Assembly: GCA_031367105.1 (NCBI GenBank)
Contig: JANLPG010000080.1
Coordinates: 1-45,694 of the forward strand
Source: Palsa-1233 sp031367105
GTDB taxonomy: Bacteria > Gemmatimonadota > Gemmatimonadetes > Gemmatimonadales > GWC2-71-9
Direction of reading: 5' to 3'
DNA: 45,694 nucleotides
A model generated the notes under the pieces. The model was not told the origin of the DNA. It saw nothing but the letters and a program-made list of their open reading frames with translations, and did not search any database. Below are positions 8,501 to 17,241 of this stretch, piece by piece (positions within the stretch are counted from its first letter, which is position 1; every line of letters begins with the position of its first letter). The translations under genes and the position numbers were made by a program.

Positions 8501-9421
8501 ATGACGCTCCTCGTCGTCGGCAGTGTGGCGCTGGACTCCGTGGCCACACCATTCGGTCAAACCGCCGACGCGCTGGGTGGCTCGGCCGTGCACTTCGCTG
8601 TCGCCGCTTCGTTGCTTCATCCGGTGCGCGTGGTCGGCGTGGTCGGCGATGACTACCCGGTGCACGAACTGGAGCGCCTCGGTGGCCGCGGCATCGACTG
8701 GAGCGGCGTCGAGCACGCGGCGGGCGAGTCGTTCCGCTGGAAAGGGAAATACTCCTACGACCTGCAGAGCCGGGAGACGCTGGAGACCCGCCTCGGCGTA
8801 TTCGCCAACTTCCGTCCGAAGCTGCCCCCGGGAGCCGAGGCGGCGCAGTATGTCTTCCTCGGCAACATTGACCCGGTGCTCCAGCTCAGCGTACTGGACC
8901 AGGTCACGGCGCCGGCGCTGGTGGCCTGCGACACGATGAACTACTGGATCCAGAGCAAGCGCGACACCCTGATGAAGTTGCTCACGCGGGTGGATATGCT
9001 GATGGTCAACGACAGCGAGGCGCGCGAACTCTCCGGCGACTGGAACATTCACCGGGCCGGTCGCTGGATTCTCGCGCGCGGTCCGAAGCGGGTCGTGATC
9101 AAGCAGGGAGAGTTCGGGGCGCTGCTCCTCGAACCCGACCGGACCTTTCATATTCCCGCCTTCCCGCTCGAGGAAGTGTTCGACCCGACGGGTGCTGGTG
9201 ATGCCTTCGCCGGAGGCTTTATGGGCTACCTCGCGCGCACCAACGGCACCAGCACCGCGCAAATGCGGCGCGCGATGGTGTACGGCTCCGTGATGGGCTC
9301 CTATTCGGTTTCGGGATTCGACATCAAGGGCTTCGAGGGCATCACTGCGCGCGACGTCGATGACCGCGTCCAGCAGTTCACTGATCTGGTGCACATTCCG
9401 GCGGCGGAGCCGTTGCCGTGA
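8501..9421 (+). CDS. PfkB-family carbohydrate/nucleoside kinase
   Basis: This 306-aa kinase has the ribokinase fold. It shows an N-terminal GSVALDSV segment, the GGSAVHFAVAA substrate and lid region, and the C-terminal PfkB signature DPTGAGDAFAGGF, whose Asp is the catalytic base and whose GAGD forms the anion hole. The substrate cannot be assigned; neighbours argS and purM do not point to one sugar. ATG at 8501 follows the argS stop by 4 nt. Its stop overlaps the purM GTG (GTGA). Confidence 0.88.
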   Translation: MTLLVVGSVALDSVATPFGQTADALGGSAVHFAVAASLLHPVRVVGVVGDDYPVHELERLGGRGIDWSGVEHAAGESFRWKGKYSYDLQSRETLETRLGVFANFRPKLPPGAEAAQYVFLGNIDPVLQLSVLDQVTAPALVACDTMNYWIQSKRDTLMKLLTRVDMLMVNDSEARELSGDWNIHRAGRWILARGPKRVVIKQGEFGALLLEPDRTFHIPAFPLEEVFDPTGAGDAFAGGFMGYLARTNGTSTAQMRRAMVYGSVMGSYSVSGFDIKGFEGITARDVDDRVQQFTDLVHIPAAEPLP

Positions 9422-10443
9422 CCGGATCGCAATACGCTGCGGCAGGCGTCGACTTGAACCAGGCCGAGGCGACGAAGGAGCGGATCGGTGGGATGGTGGC
9501 CGGGACGCGTACGCCGCTCTCGATCGGGCGGATCGGTGCCTTCGGGGGGATGGTGCGAGTGCCGACCGGGATGCGCTCTCCGGTGCTGGTGATGAGTACC
9601 GATGGAGTCGGCACCAAAGTGCTCGTCGCGCAGCAGGCCGGACGTTACGACACCGTCGGCGAGGACCTCGTCAATCACTCGGTCAACGACATTCTGGTCC
9701 ACGGCGCGACTCCGATCGCGTTCATGGACTACATCGCCGGCCATCGCCTCCCGGTCCAGATGATCACAAGCGTGGTCGAGGGAATCGCGCGCGGCTGCCG
9801 CAATCACGCGATGGTACTGGCGGGTGGTGAGACCGCCGCGATGCCCGGACTCTACGCCGAGCAGACCTTCGATCTCGCCGGAACGATCATCGGCGTCGTG
9901 GACGAAGCTGAGGCGCTGCACGGCGACCGGGTTCGCGCGGGCGATGTCGTGCTGGCCTACGCGTCGACCGGGCTCCACACCAACGGCTATACCCTGGCAC
10001 GACGAGTGCTCCTGGAGCAGATGGGCTTGACGCTGGAGAGCCCCCTCCCGGGCGCCGACACTTCGGTGGGCGACGCGCTCCTCGCGATCCATCGGAGTTA
10101 CGTCGCTGCGATCCATCCAGTGCTAGGTCAGCTCCACGGCCTCGCGCATATCACGGGCGGTGGGATCGCAGGGAATCTGATCCGGGTACTTCCCGAGGGA
10201 TGTCAGGCGATTGTCGAATCGACATCGTGGCAGTGGCCAGTACTCTTCCGCGTCATCGCCGATGGTGGCGGCGTCTCGCTTGCCGAGATGCGCGATGTCT
10301 TCAACCTCGGCGTTGGGATGCTCGCGATGCTGCCACCCGACGCCGTCGAGGACGTTCGCGCCGCCGCCACGCGCGCCGGCGTTGCGACCTGGGTTGCGGG
10401 CAGCATTCGCTCCGGACCCCGGCGTGTCGTGTTCTCCGACTGA
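9418..10443 (+). CDS. purM: phosphoribosylformylglycinamidine cyclo-ligase
   Basis: PurM (AIR synthetase) closes the imidazole ring in de novo purine synthesis using ATP. The 341-aa protein carries STDGVGTKV, the strongly conserved DLVNHSVNDILVHGATPIAFMDY (positions ~84-106), AGGETAAMPGLY, and STGLHTNGYTLAR. The C-terminal ITGGGIAGNL is also typical. GTG at 9418 overlaps the kinase stop. The length matches the family. Confidence 0.97.
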   Translation: MTGSQYAAAGVDLNQAEATKERIGGMVAGTRTPLSIGRIGAFGGMVRVPTGMRSPVLVMSTDGVGTKVLVAQQAGRYDTVGEDLVNHSVNDILVHGATPIAFMDYIAGHRLPVQMITSVVEGIARGCRNHAMVLAGGETAAMPGLYAEQTFDLAGTIIGVVDEAEALHGDRVRAGDVVLAYASTGLHTNGYTLARRVLLEQMGLTLESPLPGADTSVGDALLAIHRSYVAAIHPVLGQLHGLAHITGGGIAGNLIRVLPEGCQAIVESTSWQWPVLFRVIADGGGVSLAEMRDVFNLGVGMLAMLPPDAVEDVRAAATRAGVATWVAGSIRSGPRRVVFSD

Positions 10444-10460
10444 TTCGGTGACGCACCGCC

Positions 10461-11585
10461 GTGTCGTTTCTCCAGCCCGCTTCGGCGAGGTCGGACTCCG
10501 TTCCGGGTCCTGAATCGATTGCCGATGCGGGCGCGATGGCGCGCGCCCTCACCCTTGCCGAGCGAGGATGGGGGCGGGTGCATCCCAACCCGCTGGTCGG
10601 TGCGGTGGTCGTGCAGCACGGCGACATCATCGCCGAAGGATGGCACGCGGAATTCGGCGATCGCCACGCCGAGGCGATCGCACTCGCGATGGCGGGGGAA
10701 CGCGCCCGCGGCGCGACACTGTACGTCACCCTCGAACCCTGCAACCATCTCGGACAACAGCCGCCGTGCGTCGACGCCATCCTTGCCGCCGGGATAGCGC
10801 GCGTCGTGGTCGCCCTCGCGGACCCCAATCCGGTTGCGAGCGGTGGGGCGGCCCGGCTCCGTGCCGCTGGTGTCCCGGTTGAGCTCGGCATCCTGGGCGA
10901 CGAGTCGGCTCGCCTCAACGCTCGTTTTCTGCAGCGGTTTCGCCCCGGCTCCCTCCCGTTTACCGCAGTGAAGCTGGCGGTCTCGCTCGATGGCCGGATC
11001 GCCGACGCCGAGGGGCATTCGCAGTGGCTGTCGGGGCCCGAGTCGCGGGCGTTTGTCCACCACCTGCGAGCCGGCTTTGGAGCGATCGGGATTGGCGGCA
11101 GTTCGTTGGTTGCCGACGACGCTCTGCTGACGGTCCGTGGGGAGGTCACACCAGCACAGCCACCGGTCCGGGTGGTCTTTGATCGCTCCGGCCAGGTACC
11201 GGTTGACCGACGGATCTTCGAGCGAACCGCAAGCGTTCCTGTATGGATGGTGTTGGGCTCGGCGGTGCTCGACGAGAGGGCGGCGGCGTATCAGGCCCGT
11301 GGAGCTGAAGTGATCAGGGCCGATACCCCCACGGAGGCGCTCCAGCGACTTGCCGACCGGGGGGTTGATGCCATCCTCGTGGAAGGTGGCGGTCGGCTCG
11401 CGGGGGGACTCCTTGGCGCCGGATTGGTCGATCGAGTGTACCAGGTCGTCTGTCCCCTCTGGCTCGGCGATGGCACAGCCGCCTGGGGTGGGCTGGGGCA
11501 GCCTTCGCTCCCGCAGGCGATGCGGTGGCGCACCGTCGAGCGACGGGCGCTTGGCGACGACACCCTGCTGGTCCTGGAGCGGTAG
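10461..11585 (+). CDS. ribD: bifunctional diaminohydroxyphosphoribosylaminopyrimidine deaminase / 5-amino-6-(5-phosphoribosylamino)uracil reductase
   Basis: RibD performs the second and third steps of riboflavin synthesis from GTP. The N-terminal deaminase half has the zinc motif HAE at residues 69-71 with PC(94) and Cys103. The C-terminal NADPH-dependent reductase half begins near PFTAVKLAVSLDGRIAD and includes the late VEGGGRLAGGLL motif. It is the first gene of the rib operon. The start is uncertain: GTG at 10461 gives about 25 residues before the conserved ARALTLAERGWG, and ATG at 10536 is an in-frame alternative; neither has a strong ribosome binding site. There is only a 17-nt gap after purM, so no room for an FMN riboswitch. 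Confidence 0.95.
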   Translation: MSFLQPASARSDSVPGPESIADAGAMARALTLAERGWGRVHPNPLVGAVVVQHGDIIAEGWHAEFGDRHAEAIALAMAGERARGATLYVTLEPCNHLGQQPPCVDAILAAGIARVVVALADPNPVASGGAARLRAAGVPVELGILGDESARLNARFLQRFRPGSLPFTAVKLAVSLDGRIADAEGHSQWLSGPESRAFVHHLRAGFGAIGIGGSSLVADDALLTVRGEVTPAQPPVRVVFDRSGQVPVDRRIFERTASVPVWMVLGSAVLDERAAAYQARGAEVIRADTPTEALQRLADRGVDAILVEGGGRLAGGLLGAGLVDRVYQVVCPLWLGDGTAAWGGLGQPSLPQAMRWRTVERRALGDDTLLVLER

Positions 11586-11588
11586 CGA

Positions 11589-12194
11589 ATGTTCACGGGA
11601 ATTATTTCGGCGGTCGGGGTGGTACGTCGAGCCGAACCTGCCCTGGGTGGGCTCGAGTTGGAGATCGAAACCGACTGGCAGGGCCTCGCCCTCGGTGAGA
11701 GTGTGGCGATCGACGGCGCGTGCCTCACCGTGACTGCGGCGTGGCCGGGTTGCTTTGCGGTTCACGCGATTACGACGACCCTGGGACGCACCCGGTTCGC
11801 CGAGTACCGGGTGGGGCGGCGGGTGAACCTCGAACGTGCGCTGGCCGTGGGGGACCGCCTCGGCGGTCATCTGGTCCAGGGCCACGTCGACGGCATCGGT
11901 ACGGTCGTGCGGGTGCAGCAGGTGGGCGATGCCACGCTGGTCGATATCGCCGTGCCCGCCGAGGTTGCGGAGATCTCGATTCCGTTGGGCTCAATCACGA
12001 TCGACGGCGTCAGCCTCACGATCAACGCGATCCCTGCCCCCGGTGTGGTCCAGCTCTCGCTGATCCCGTTTACCTTGCTGCACACGACCCTGGGGGAACG
12101 CCGCGCGGGTGATGCGGTGCACATCGAAGGAGATACGGTGGGGAAGTACGTTCGGCAGTTCACGGTAGCGCACCGCGCTCCCACGGAGGGGTGA
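11589..12194 (+). CDS. ribE: riboflavin synthase, alpha chain
   Basis: It dismutates two 6,7-dimethyl-8-ribityllumazine molecules to riboflavin and the diaminouracil product. The 201-aa protein starts with the invariant MFTGII and consists of two internal lumazine-binding repeats, each with an SVAIDGACLTV or SITIDGVSLTI-like segment. GGHLVQGHVDG connects them. It starts 4 nt after ribD. Its stop is joined to the ribBA start region (GTGATG). Confidence 0.97.
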   Translation: MFTGIISAVGVVRRAEPALGGLELEIETDWQGLALGESVAIDGACLTVTAAWPGCFAVHAITTTLGRTRFAEYRVGRRVNLERALAVGDRLGGHLVQGHVDGIGTVVRVQQVGDATLVDIAVPAEVAEISIPLGSITIDGVSLTINAIPAPGVVQLSLIPFTLLHTTLGERRAGDAVHIEGDTVGKYVRQFTVAHRAPTEG

Positions 12195-13399
12195 TGGGCT
12201 TCGGCACGATCGAGCAGGCGATCGCCGACCTGCGCGCGGGCAAGATGATCGTCGTGACCGATGACGAGGACCGCGAAAACGAGGGCGACCTCGTTTGCGC
12301 TGCTCAGGCCGTGACGCCCGAGATGATCAACTTCATGGCCCAGTACGGGCGGGGGTGGATCTGCCTCGCATTGACGTCGGAGCACTGCGATCGCCTCCAG
12401 CTCAAGCAGATGGTGGAACGCAACACGGAATCGATGCAGACGGCCTTCACCGTCACCATCGATGCCGAGCGTCGATTCGGGGTGACCACGGGGATCTCGG
12501 CGGCCGACCGCGCCACCACGATCCGGGTTGCGCTCGATCCGGCAACCCAGCCGGCCGACCTCCGTCGCCCCGGGCATATCAATCCGCTGCGGGCGCGTCG
12601 TGGCGGCGTGCTGCAGCGCGTGGGGCACACCGAGGCGAGTGTCGATCTCGCGCAGCTGGCAGGCTTTCAACCCGCCGGCGTGATCTGCGAGATCCTGAAT
12701 CCCGACGGCACGATGGCCCGGCTGCCGCAGCTCGAGCGCTTCGCGGCAGAACACGGCCTCACCCTGGTGAGTGTTGCCGATCTGGTCGCCTACCGGCTCG
12801 CCACGGAGCAGCTGGTGCACCGGGTCGCGGATGCCAGATTGCCGACCGATGCTGGTGAGTTTCGCGTGATCGGCTATCGCAACGACGTCGACGATGCCGA
12901 ACACATCGCACTGGTCCACGGGGATGTCGAGGGCCAGCCTGAAGTGCTGGTGCGGATGCATTCCAAGTGCCTCACGGGCGACGTCTTTCACTCGCAACGC
13001 TGTGACTGCGGCGTGCAACTCCACCGCGCGATGGCCAGAATCGTGACCGAGGGGCGCGGAGTGATCGTCTACCTCGACCAGGAAGGACGCGGGATCGGAC
13101 TGCTCAACAAGCTCCGGGCCTATGCGTTGCAGGATACCGGTGACGATACCGTCGAGGCCAATGAACGGCTGGGATTCAAGGCCGATCTGCGCGACTTCGG
13201 GATCGGCGCACAGATTCTTCGTGATCTGGGGCTCTCCACGCTCCGGGTGATGACCAACAACCCGCGCAAGCTGGTCGGGCTCGACGGCTACGGCCTCGAG
13301 ATCGTCGAGCGCGTGCCGCTGGTTGCCGACACGACCGAAGAGAACCGTACCTATCTGGCAACCAAGCGCGACAAGCTCGGCCACCTGCTGGCCCACTGA
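12194..13399 (+). CDS. ribBA: bifunctional 3,4-dihydroxy-2-butanone 4-phosphate synthase / GTP cyclohydrolase II
   Basis: This 401-aa fusion supplies both precursors of riboflavin. The RibB half (about residues 1-205) has the metal-binding DDEDRENEGDL and the GHTEASVDLAQLAG motif. The RibA half has zinc cysteines in CLTGDVFHSQRCDCG, then EGRGIGLLNKLRAYALQD and MTNNPRKLVGLDGYG. The residue just before the first zinc Cys is Lys where Glu is most common. I chose ATG at 12194 because GGAGG at 12185-12189 is well spaced for it; GTG at 12191 lies too close. Confidence 0.96.
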   Translation: MGFGTIEQAIADLRAGKMIVVTDDEDRENEGDLVCAAQAVTPEMINFMAQYGRGWICLALTSEHCDRLQLKQMVERNTESMQTAFTVTIDAERRFGVTTGISAADRATTIRVALDPATQPADLRRPGHINPLRARRGGVLQRVGHTEASVDLAQLAGFQPAGVICEILNPDGTMARLPQLERFAAEHGLTLVSVADLVAYRLATEQLVHRVADARLPTDAGEFRVIGYRNDVDDAEHIALVHGDVEGQPEVLVRMHSKCLTGDVFHSQRCDCGVQLHRAMARIVTEGRGVIVYLDQEGRGIGLLNKLRAYALQDTGDDTVEANERLGFKADLRDFGIGAQILRDLGLSTLRVMTNNPRKLVGLDGYGLEIVERVPLVADTTEENRTYLATKRDKLGHLLAH

Positions 13400-13870
13400 A
13401 TGACCGCCGAACGGGAAGGACGACTCGTCGCCGTCGGGCGCGTGGCGCTGATTGTCTCACGGTACCACGAGCGCGTCACTTCGCGGTTGCTCGAAGGCGC
13501 CCGCGCGGTCTGTATCGACGCCGGGATGGCCGATGATGCCATCGACGTGCTCTGGGTCAGCGGTGCCTTCGAACTCGGTGTCGTCACGACGGCCGCTGCA
13601 CGGAGCGGGGGCTATGCGGCGCTGGTCGCGCTCGGCGTCGTCATTCGTGGCGAGACGCCGCATTTCGATTTTGTCGCCGGTGAGACCTCCCGAGCGCTGC
13701 GGCAGGTAACGAACGAGACGCTCGTGCCGGTCGGTTTCGGGCTGTTGACCTGTGATACGCTGGAGCAGGCGCTGGCACGAGCCGGTGGTGCGGCGGGGAA
13801 CAAGGGGCGCGAGGCAGCCGAAGCGGCGATTCGGACTGCCGACCTGCTGCATCAGCTGCGGGGCGCCTAG
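13400..13870 (+). CDS. ribH: 6,7-dimethyl-8-ribityllumazine synthase
   Basis: RibH condenses the diaminouracil with dihydroxybutanone phosphate and usually assembles into pentamers or 60-mers. The 156-aa protein shows VALIVSRYHERVTSRLLEGA, the WVSGAFELG substrate loop, ALGVVIRGETPHFDFVA with the catalytic His, and NKGREAAEAAI at the end. ATG directly follows the ribBA stop without a gap, and the stop directly abuts the nusB ATG. Confidence 0.97.
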   Translation: MTAEREGRLVAVGRVALIVSRYHERVTSRLLEGARAVCIDAGMADDAIDVLWVSGAFELGVVTTAAARSGGYAALVALGVVIRGETPHFDFVAGETSRALRQVTNETLVPVGFGLLTCDTLEQALARAGGAAGNKGREAAEAAIRTADLLHQLRGA

Positions 13871-14284
13871 ATGCTGCGGATTGAATCGAAGCGGCGGGCG
13901 CGGGCCCTGCAGCTCCTGTACGCCCTCGATACCACCGGCGACCGGGATGTCGACCTGGCGGCGACTGGACTCGCGCGGCTCACCGGTCCGGAACCGGGGA
14001 TTCTCGAGGAGGCGCAGGGGTTGGTCGACGGCGTGCTCTCCCAGCGCGATACCCTCGACCGTTATGCTGAGGCGGCTTCTGACAACTGGCGGCTCGACCG
14101 GGTCGCCACGATCGAGCGCAACATCCTGCGGATCGGCATCCACGAATTGCTGCTCGGCCTGCTTCCGCCACGGATCGTCATCGACGAGGCGGTCTGGCTG
14201 GCGCACCGCTTCGCCGGGGTGCGGGCGCCGGCATTCATCAACGGCGTCCTCGACCGCGTGGCGCGCGATCTCGGCCGACTCTGA
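13871..14284 (+). CDS. nusB: transcription antitermination factor NusB
   Basis: NusB binds boxA RNA with NusE (S10) to support rRNA antitermination. The 137-aa all-helical protein has the N-terminal Arg-rich SKRRARALQLLYALD helix and the family motif VIDEAVWLAHRFAG with FINGVLDRVARD at the end. The ribH-nusB junction is a conserved arrangement in many bacteria, which supports both calls. The stop lies 10 nt before the next ATG. Confidence 0.95.
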   Translation: MLRIESKRRARALQLLYALDTTGDRDVDLAATGLARLTGPEPGILEEAQGLVDGVLSQRDTLDRYAEAASDNWRLDRVATIERNILRIGIHELLLGLLPPRIVIDEAVWLAHRFAGVRAPAFINGVLDRVARDLGRL

Positions 14285-14294
14285 CGCCGCCCGC

Positions 14295-15431
14295 ATGAAC
14301 ATTCTCCTGGTCAACTGGCAGGATCTCCGCAACCCGTCGGCGGGTGGCGCGGAGATCCACCTGTTCGAACTCTTCTCCCGACTGGCGCAGCGCGGGCATC
14401 GGGTCCGACTCGTCTGCTCCGGTTTCGAGGGTGCGCCAACGCGCGAGCTGATTGAGGGGATTGAAGTGCACCGCGTCGGTGGTCGGCACTCCTTCGCGCT
14501 GCAAGGCCGCGCCGCGGTACGGGAGGCGTTGCGCCGGGAGCCCGCGGATGTATTGGTGGACGATATCAACAAGCTGCCACTCTACACCGCTTCGCTCGGG
14601 CGGCTCCCCGTCTATGCGCTGATCCCCCATCTCTTCGGGACCACCGCCTTCGCGGAAGTCAGTTGGCCAATGGCTGCCACGATCTGGCTCGCCGAGCGCG
14701 CGATCCCGTGGGCATACCGCAAGGCCTGGTTTCACGCCATCAGCGATTCGACTCGCGACGACCTGATCTCCCGCGGCGTCCCCCGGAACCGGATTGCGGT
14801 GGTGAACCCCGGCGTCGATTCTGTCCGCTTCTGTCCCGATCCCGACGGGGGTCGCAGCGACCCTCCGCGCTTCGTCTACCTCGGTCGCCTGAAAGGGTAC
14901 AAGGGAGTGGATCAGCTGATTGAGGCGCTCGCGCTCTCTCGGCGAGCGCGGCCGGATCTGTCGGTGGATGTCGCCGGCACGGGCGACGATCGCCCGCGCC
15001 TCGAGGCGCTGGTGCAGGAGCGCGGCCTCGGTGACGCAGTGCGGTTTCTGGGCTACGTCGATGAAGCGACCAAGCTCTCGCTCTTGCGGCGGGCCGTGGC
15101 GAACGTATTTCCTTCCCCCAAGGAAGGGTGGGGAATTACCGTGATGGAGGCGGCCGCCTGCGGCACCCCATCGCTCGCCTCGGACTCTCCCGGGCTGCGC
15201 GACTCGGTTCGCGATGGCACCACGGGGCTGTTGGTCCGGCACGGCGACCCGGAGGCCCTCGCGGCAGGAATGCTGCGGCTGGCGGGGGATGCCGCCCTGG
15301 TAGCCCGGTTGGGCGCGGCGGCGCGGGTGCACGCGCAACGGCTCAGCTGGGAAGCGGCCGCAGACCAGGTCGAGGCGCACCTGGGTGACCTCGTGGCGGG
15401 GCGTATCCCCCCGCCGTCCTTCAAGGCCTGA
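14295..15431 (+). CDS. GT4-family glycosyltransferase
   Basis: This 378-aa GT-B enzyme has an N-terminal acceptor domain with SAGGAEIHLFELFSRLAQRGH and a C-terminal nucleotide-sugar domain with FVYLGRLKGYKG and the EX7E-type region PSPKEGWGITVMEAAACGTP. It probably transfers a sugar to a lipid-linked or envelope polysaccharide; donor and acceptor are unknown. ATG at 14295 matches the family N-terminus MNILLVNW. The frame is open far upstream through nusB and ribH but only as a shadow. Nothing ties it functionally to the flanking nusB or hprK genes. Confidence 0.88.
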   Translation: MNILLVNWQDLRNPSAGGAEIHLFELFSRLAQRGHRVRLVCSGFEGAPTRELIEGIEVHRVGGRHSFALQGRAAVREALRREPADVLVDDINKLPLYTASLGRLPVYALIPHLFGTTAFAEVSWPMAATIWLAERAIPWAYRKAWFHAISDSTRDDLISRGVPRNRIAVVNPGVDSVRFCPDPDGGRSDPPRFVYLGRLKGYKGVDQLIEALALSRRARPDLSVDVAGTGDDRPRLEALVQERGLGDAVRFLGYVDEATKLSLLRRAVANVFPSPKEGWGITVMEAAACGTPSLASDSPGLRDSVRDGTTGLLVRHGDPEALAAGMLRLAGDAALVARLGAAARVHAQRLSWEAAADQVEAHLGDLVAGRIPPPSFKA

Positions 15432-15440
15432 GGGGGAGCA

Positions 15441-16397
15441 GTGCGTTTCCGGGATTTTCTCGCCGCTGGCGAACAGTTGCAGCTCGAGGCCCTCACGGGC
15501 GACATCGGGCTCGATGGTCTGGTGCCCGACGCCGAAATCGCCTCGCCGGGGCTCGCCCTGGCCGGTTACCTCGGGCGTTTCATCCCCGACCGGCTGCACG
15601 TGCTGGGCGAGACCGAGATCACCTACCTCGCCTCGCTCGACGCCGAAACCCGTCGTTCGGCGCTGGAGGGGTTCTTCCAGTACAACCTGCCGGCAGTCTT
15701 CATCACCAAGGGACTCGAGCCACCCGAGCCGCTCCTGGCGCTGGCCCAGGATCGGCAGGTCCCGGTCTTGCGCACCCAACTCAAGACGGCGGAGTTCTAC
15801 AAGCGCATCAAGCCGATCATCGAGGATGCGTTCGCCCCCCGGACGACCCTGCACGGTTCGCTGGCCGACGTGTACGGGGTCGGCTTGCTCTTTATCGGAC
15901 GGTCCGGGATCGGCAAAAGCGAATGCGTGCTCGATCTGGTTGAACGAGGCCACCGGCTCGTCGCCGACGACGTCGTCAAGGTGACCCGGCGCGCGACCGA
16001 CGTCCTAATCGGGCAGGGGCACGAGCTCGCCGGGCATCATATGGAAATCCGCGGCATCGGCCTGGTCGACATCCCGGTACTCTTCGGGGTCCGGGCGGTG
16101 CGCCAGCAGAAACGGATCGAGGTGGTGGTACAGCTGGAGGACTGGGAGACCGCCCAGGACGCCGACCGGACCGGGCTGCAGCGCGACACCATATCGATTC
16201 TCGATGTCCCGATCCCCAAGGTGATGGTCCCGCTCAATCCGGGAAAGAACATCACTGTCGTCGCTGAAGTGGTCGCGATGATGCACTTGCTGCGCTACAC
16301 CGGTGTCGATGTCGCGACGGCCTTCAACGAACGACTCATCCGCAAGATGCGCGAGAAGCGCGGCGTGCGGGAATACCTGCGGGATGATATCGAATGA
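15441..16397 (+). CDS. hprK: HPr kinase/phosphorylase
   Basis: HprK phosphorylates and dephosphorylates Ser46 of HPr and so sets PTS activity and carbon regulation. The 318-aa product has the N-terminal MurF-like domain and a P-loop GRSGIGKSE at residues 153-161. The HprK signature MEIRGIGLVDIP and C-terminal VPLNPGKNITVVAEVVAMM follow. GTG at 15441 follows a GGGGAG ribosome binding site. The stop overlaps the EIIA ATG (ATGA). The HPr encoded 2.2 kb downstream retains Ser46, the expected target. Confidence 0.95.
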   Translation: MRFRDFLAAGEQLQLEALTGDIGLDGLVPDAEIASPGLALAGYLGRFIPDRLHVLGETEITYLASLDAETRRSALEGFFQYNLPAVFITKGLEPPEPLLALAQDRQVPVLRTQLKTAEFYKRIKPIIEDAFAPRTTLHGSLADVYGVGLLFIGRSGIGKSECVLDLVERGHRLVADDVVKVTRRATDVLIGQGHELAGHHMEIRGIGLVDIPVLFGVRAVRQQKRIEVVVQLEDWETAQDADRTGLQRDTISILDVPIPKVMVPLNPGKNITVVAEVVAMMHLLRYTGVDVATAFNERLIRKMREKRGVREYLRDDIE

Positions 16398-16765
16398 GTG
16401 TGCTCAAGGGAGTAGTGGTCGGCCACGGATCGCTGGCCGCTGCGCTGGTGGATGCGGTCCAGCGGATCGCAGGCGCGGATACCGGGCTGGTCGCGATTTC
16501 CAACACGGACTGCGATCGCGGTACCCTGGAAGAGAAAATTCTCGCGGCTGTTGGTGAGGGTCCGGCGCTGGTCTTCATCGATATGCCGAGTGGTTCCTGC
16601 CTCTTCGCCGCGATGCGTCGGCTGGACGGCGTCCCCGGAACCCGGGTGGTCACGGGGGTAAACCTCGCCATGCTGCTCGAGTTCGTGTTCCACCGCGACG
16701 GCGACGTCGATGCAGTGGCGGAACACGTGGTCCTGGTCGGCGCCCGTGCGGTGGCCACGCGCTGA
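16394..16765 (+). CDS. PTS mannose-family EIIA component
   Basis: This 123-aa cytoplasmic phosphocarrier has the EIIA-Man fold. GVVVGHGSLA places the phospho-accepting His at residue 11, close to the family's His10, followed by IDMPSGSC and VTGVNLAMLLEF. It takes phosphate from HPr and passes it to EIIB. It is translationally coupled on both sides (ATGA with hprK, TGATG with EIIB). The substrate is not evident from the sequence. Confidence 0.93.
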   Translation: MSVLKGVVVGHGSLAAALVDAVQRIAGADTGLVAISNTDCDRGTLEEKILAAVGEGPALVFIDMPSGSCLFAAMRRLDGVPGTRVVTGVNLAMLLEFVFHRDGDVDAVAEHVVLVGARAVATR

Positions 16766-17241
16766 TGGGACTGGTCCTCTGCCGCGTCGACGATCGACTG
16801 GTGCACGGGCAGGTGGTGATTGGCTGGGGTCGCCCGCTCGGGGTGAAATTCATCGTGCTGGTCGATGACGGCGTGCGTGCGAGCAGTTGGGAGCAGGACC
16901 TCTATCGTATGGCGGCGCCCGAAGGCGTCGACGTGATTTTCGCCCGGACCGACGAGGCGGTCGGCGCCCTTCCGGACTGGGCGGCAGATCCGCGCCCGGG
17001 CATCCTGCTCACCGGCGATCTCGCGACGATGGCAGCATTGCACGAGGCAGCGCCGCGGATCGTCCACCGAATCAACCTGGGCGGGATCCACCACCGTCCC
17101 GATCGACACGAACGGCTCCGGTATCTCTACCTCTCCGCCGAGGAGGAATTGCTGCTCGCTGCGATGCGTGCGACCGGGGCCTCCATCACTGCGCAGGATC
17201 TGCCAACCACACCGCCGGTGGGCGTGGAGGCCCTGGAGTGA
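16765..17241 (+). CDS. PTS mannose/fructose/sorbose-family EIIB component
   Basis: The 158-aa protein begins with the EIIB-Man active-site motif RVDDRLVHGQV, putting the phospho-His at residue 14. It then has VLVDDGVRASSWEQDL, a MAAPEGV segment and NLGGIHHRPD, all typical of the family. It receives phosphate from EIIA-His11 and phosphorylates the sugar during EIIC/EIID transport. Its stop overlaps the EIIC GTG (GTGA). Confidence 0.93.
   Translation: MGLVLCRVDDRLVHGQVVIGWGRPLGVKFIVLVDDGVRASSWEQDLYRMAAPEGVDVIFARTDEAVGALPDWAADPRPGILLTGDLATMAALHEAAPRIVHRINLGGIHHRPDRHERLRYLYLSAEEELLLAAMRATGASITAQDLPTTPPVGVEALE

Noticed and set aside
10203..11885. 560-codon - strand open frame opposite purM-ribD-ribE
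   Set aside because: Shadow of well-supported + strand genes; low-complexity Arg-rich translation and no motifs.
13752..14294. Upstream in-frame extension of the GT4 glycosyltransferase
   Set aside because: It overlaps ribH and nusB in another frame; family similarity begins at ATG 14295.
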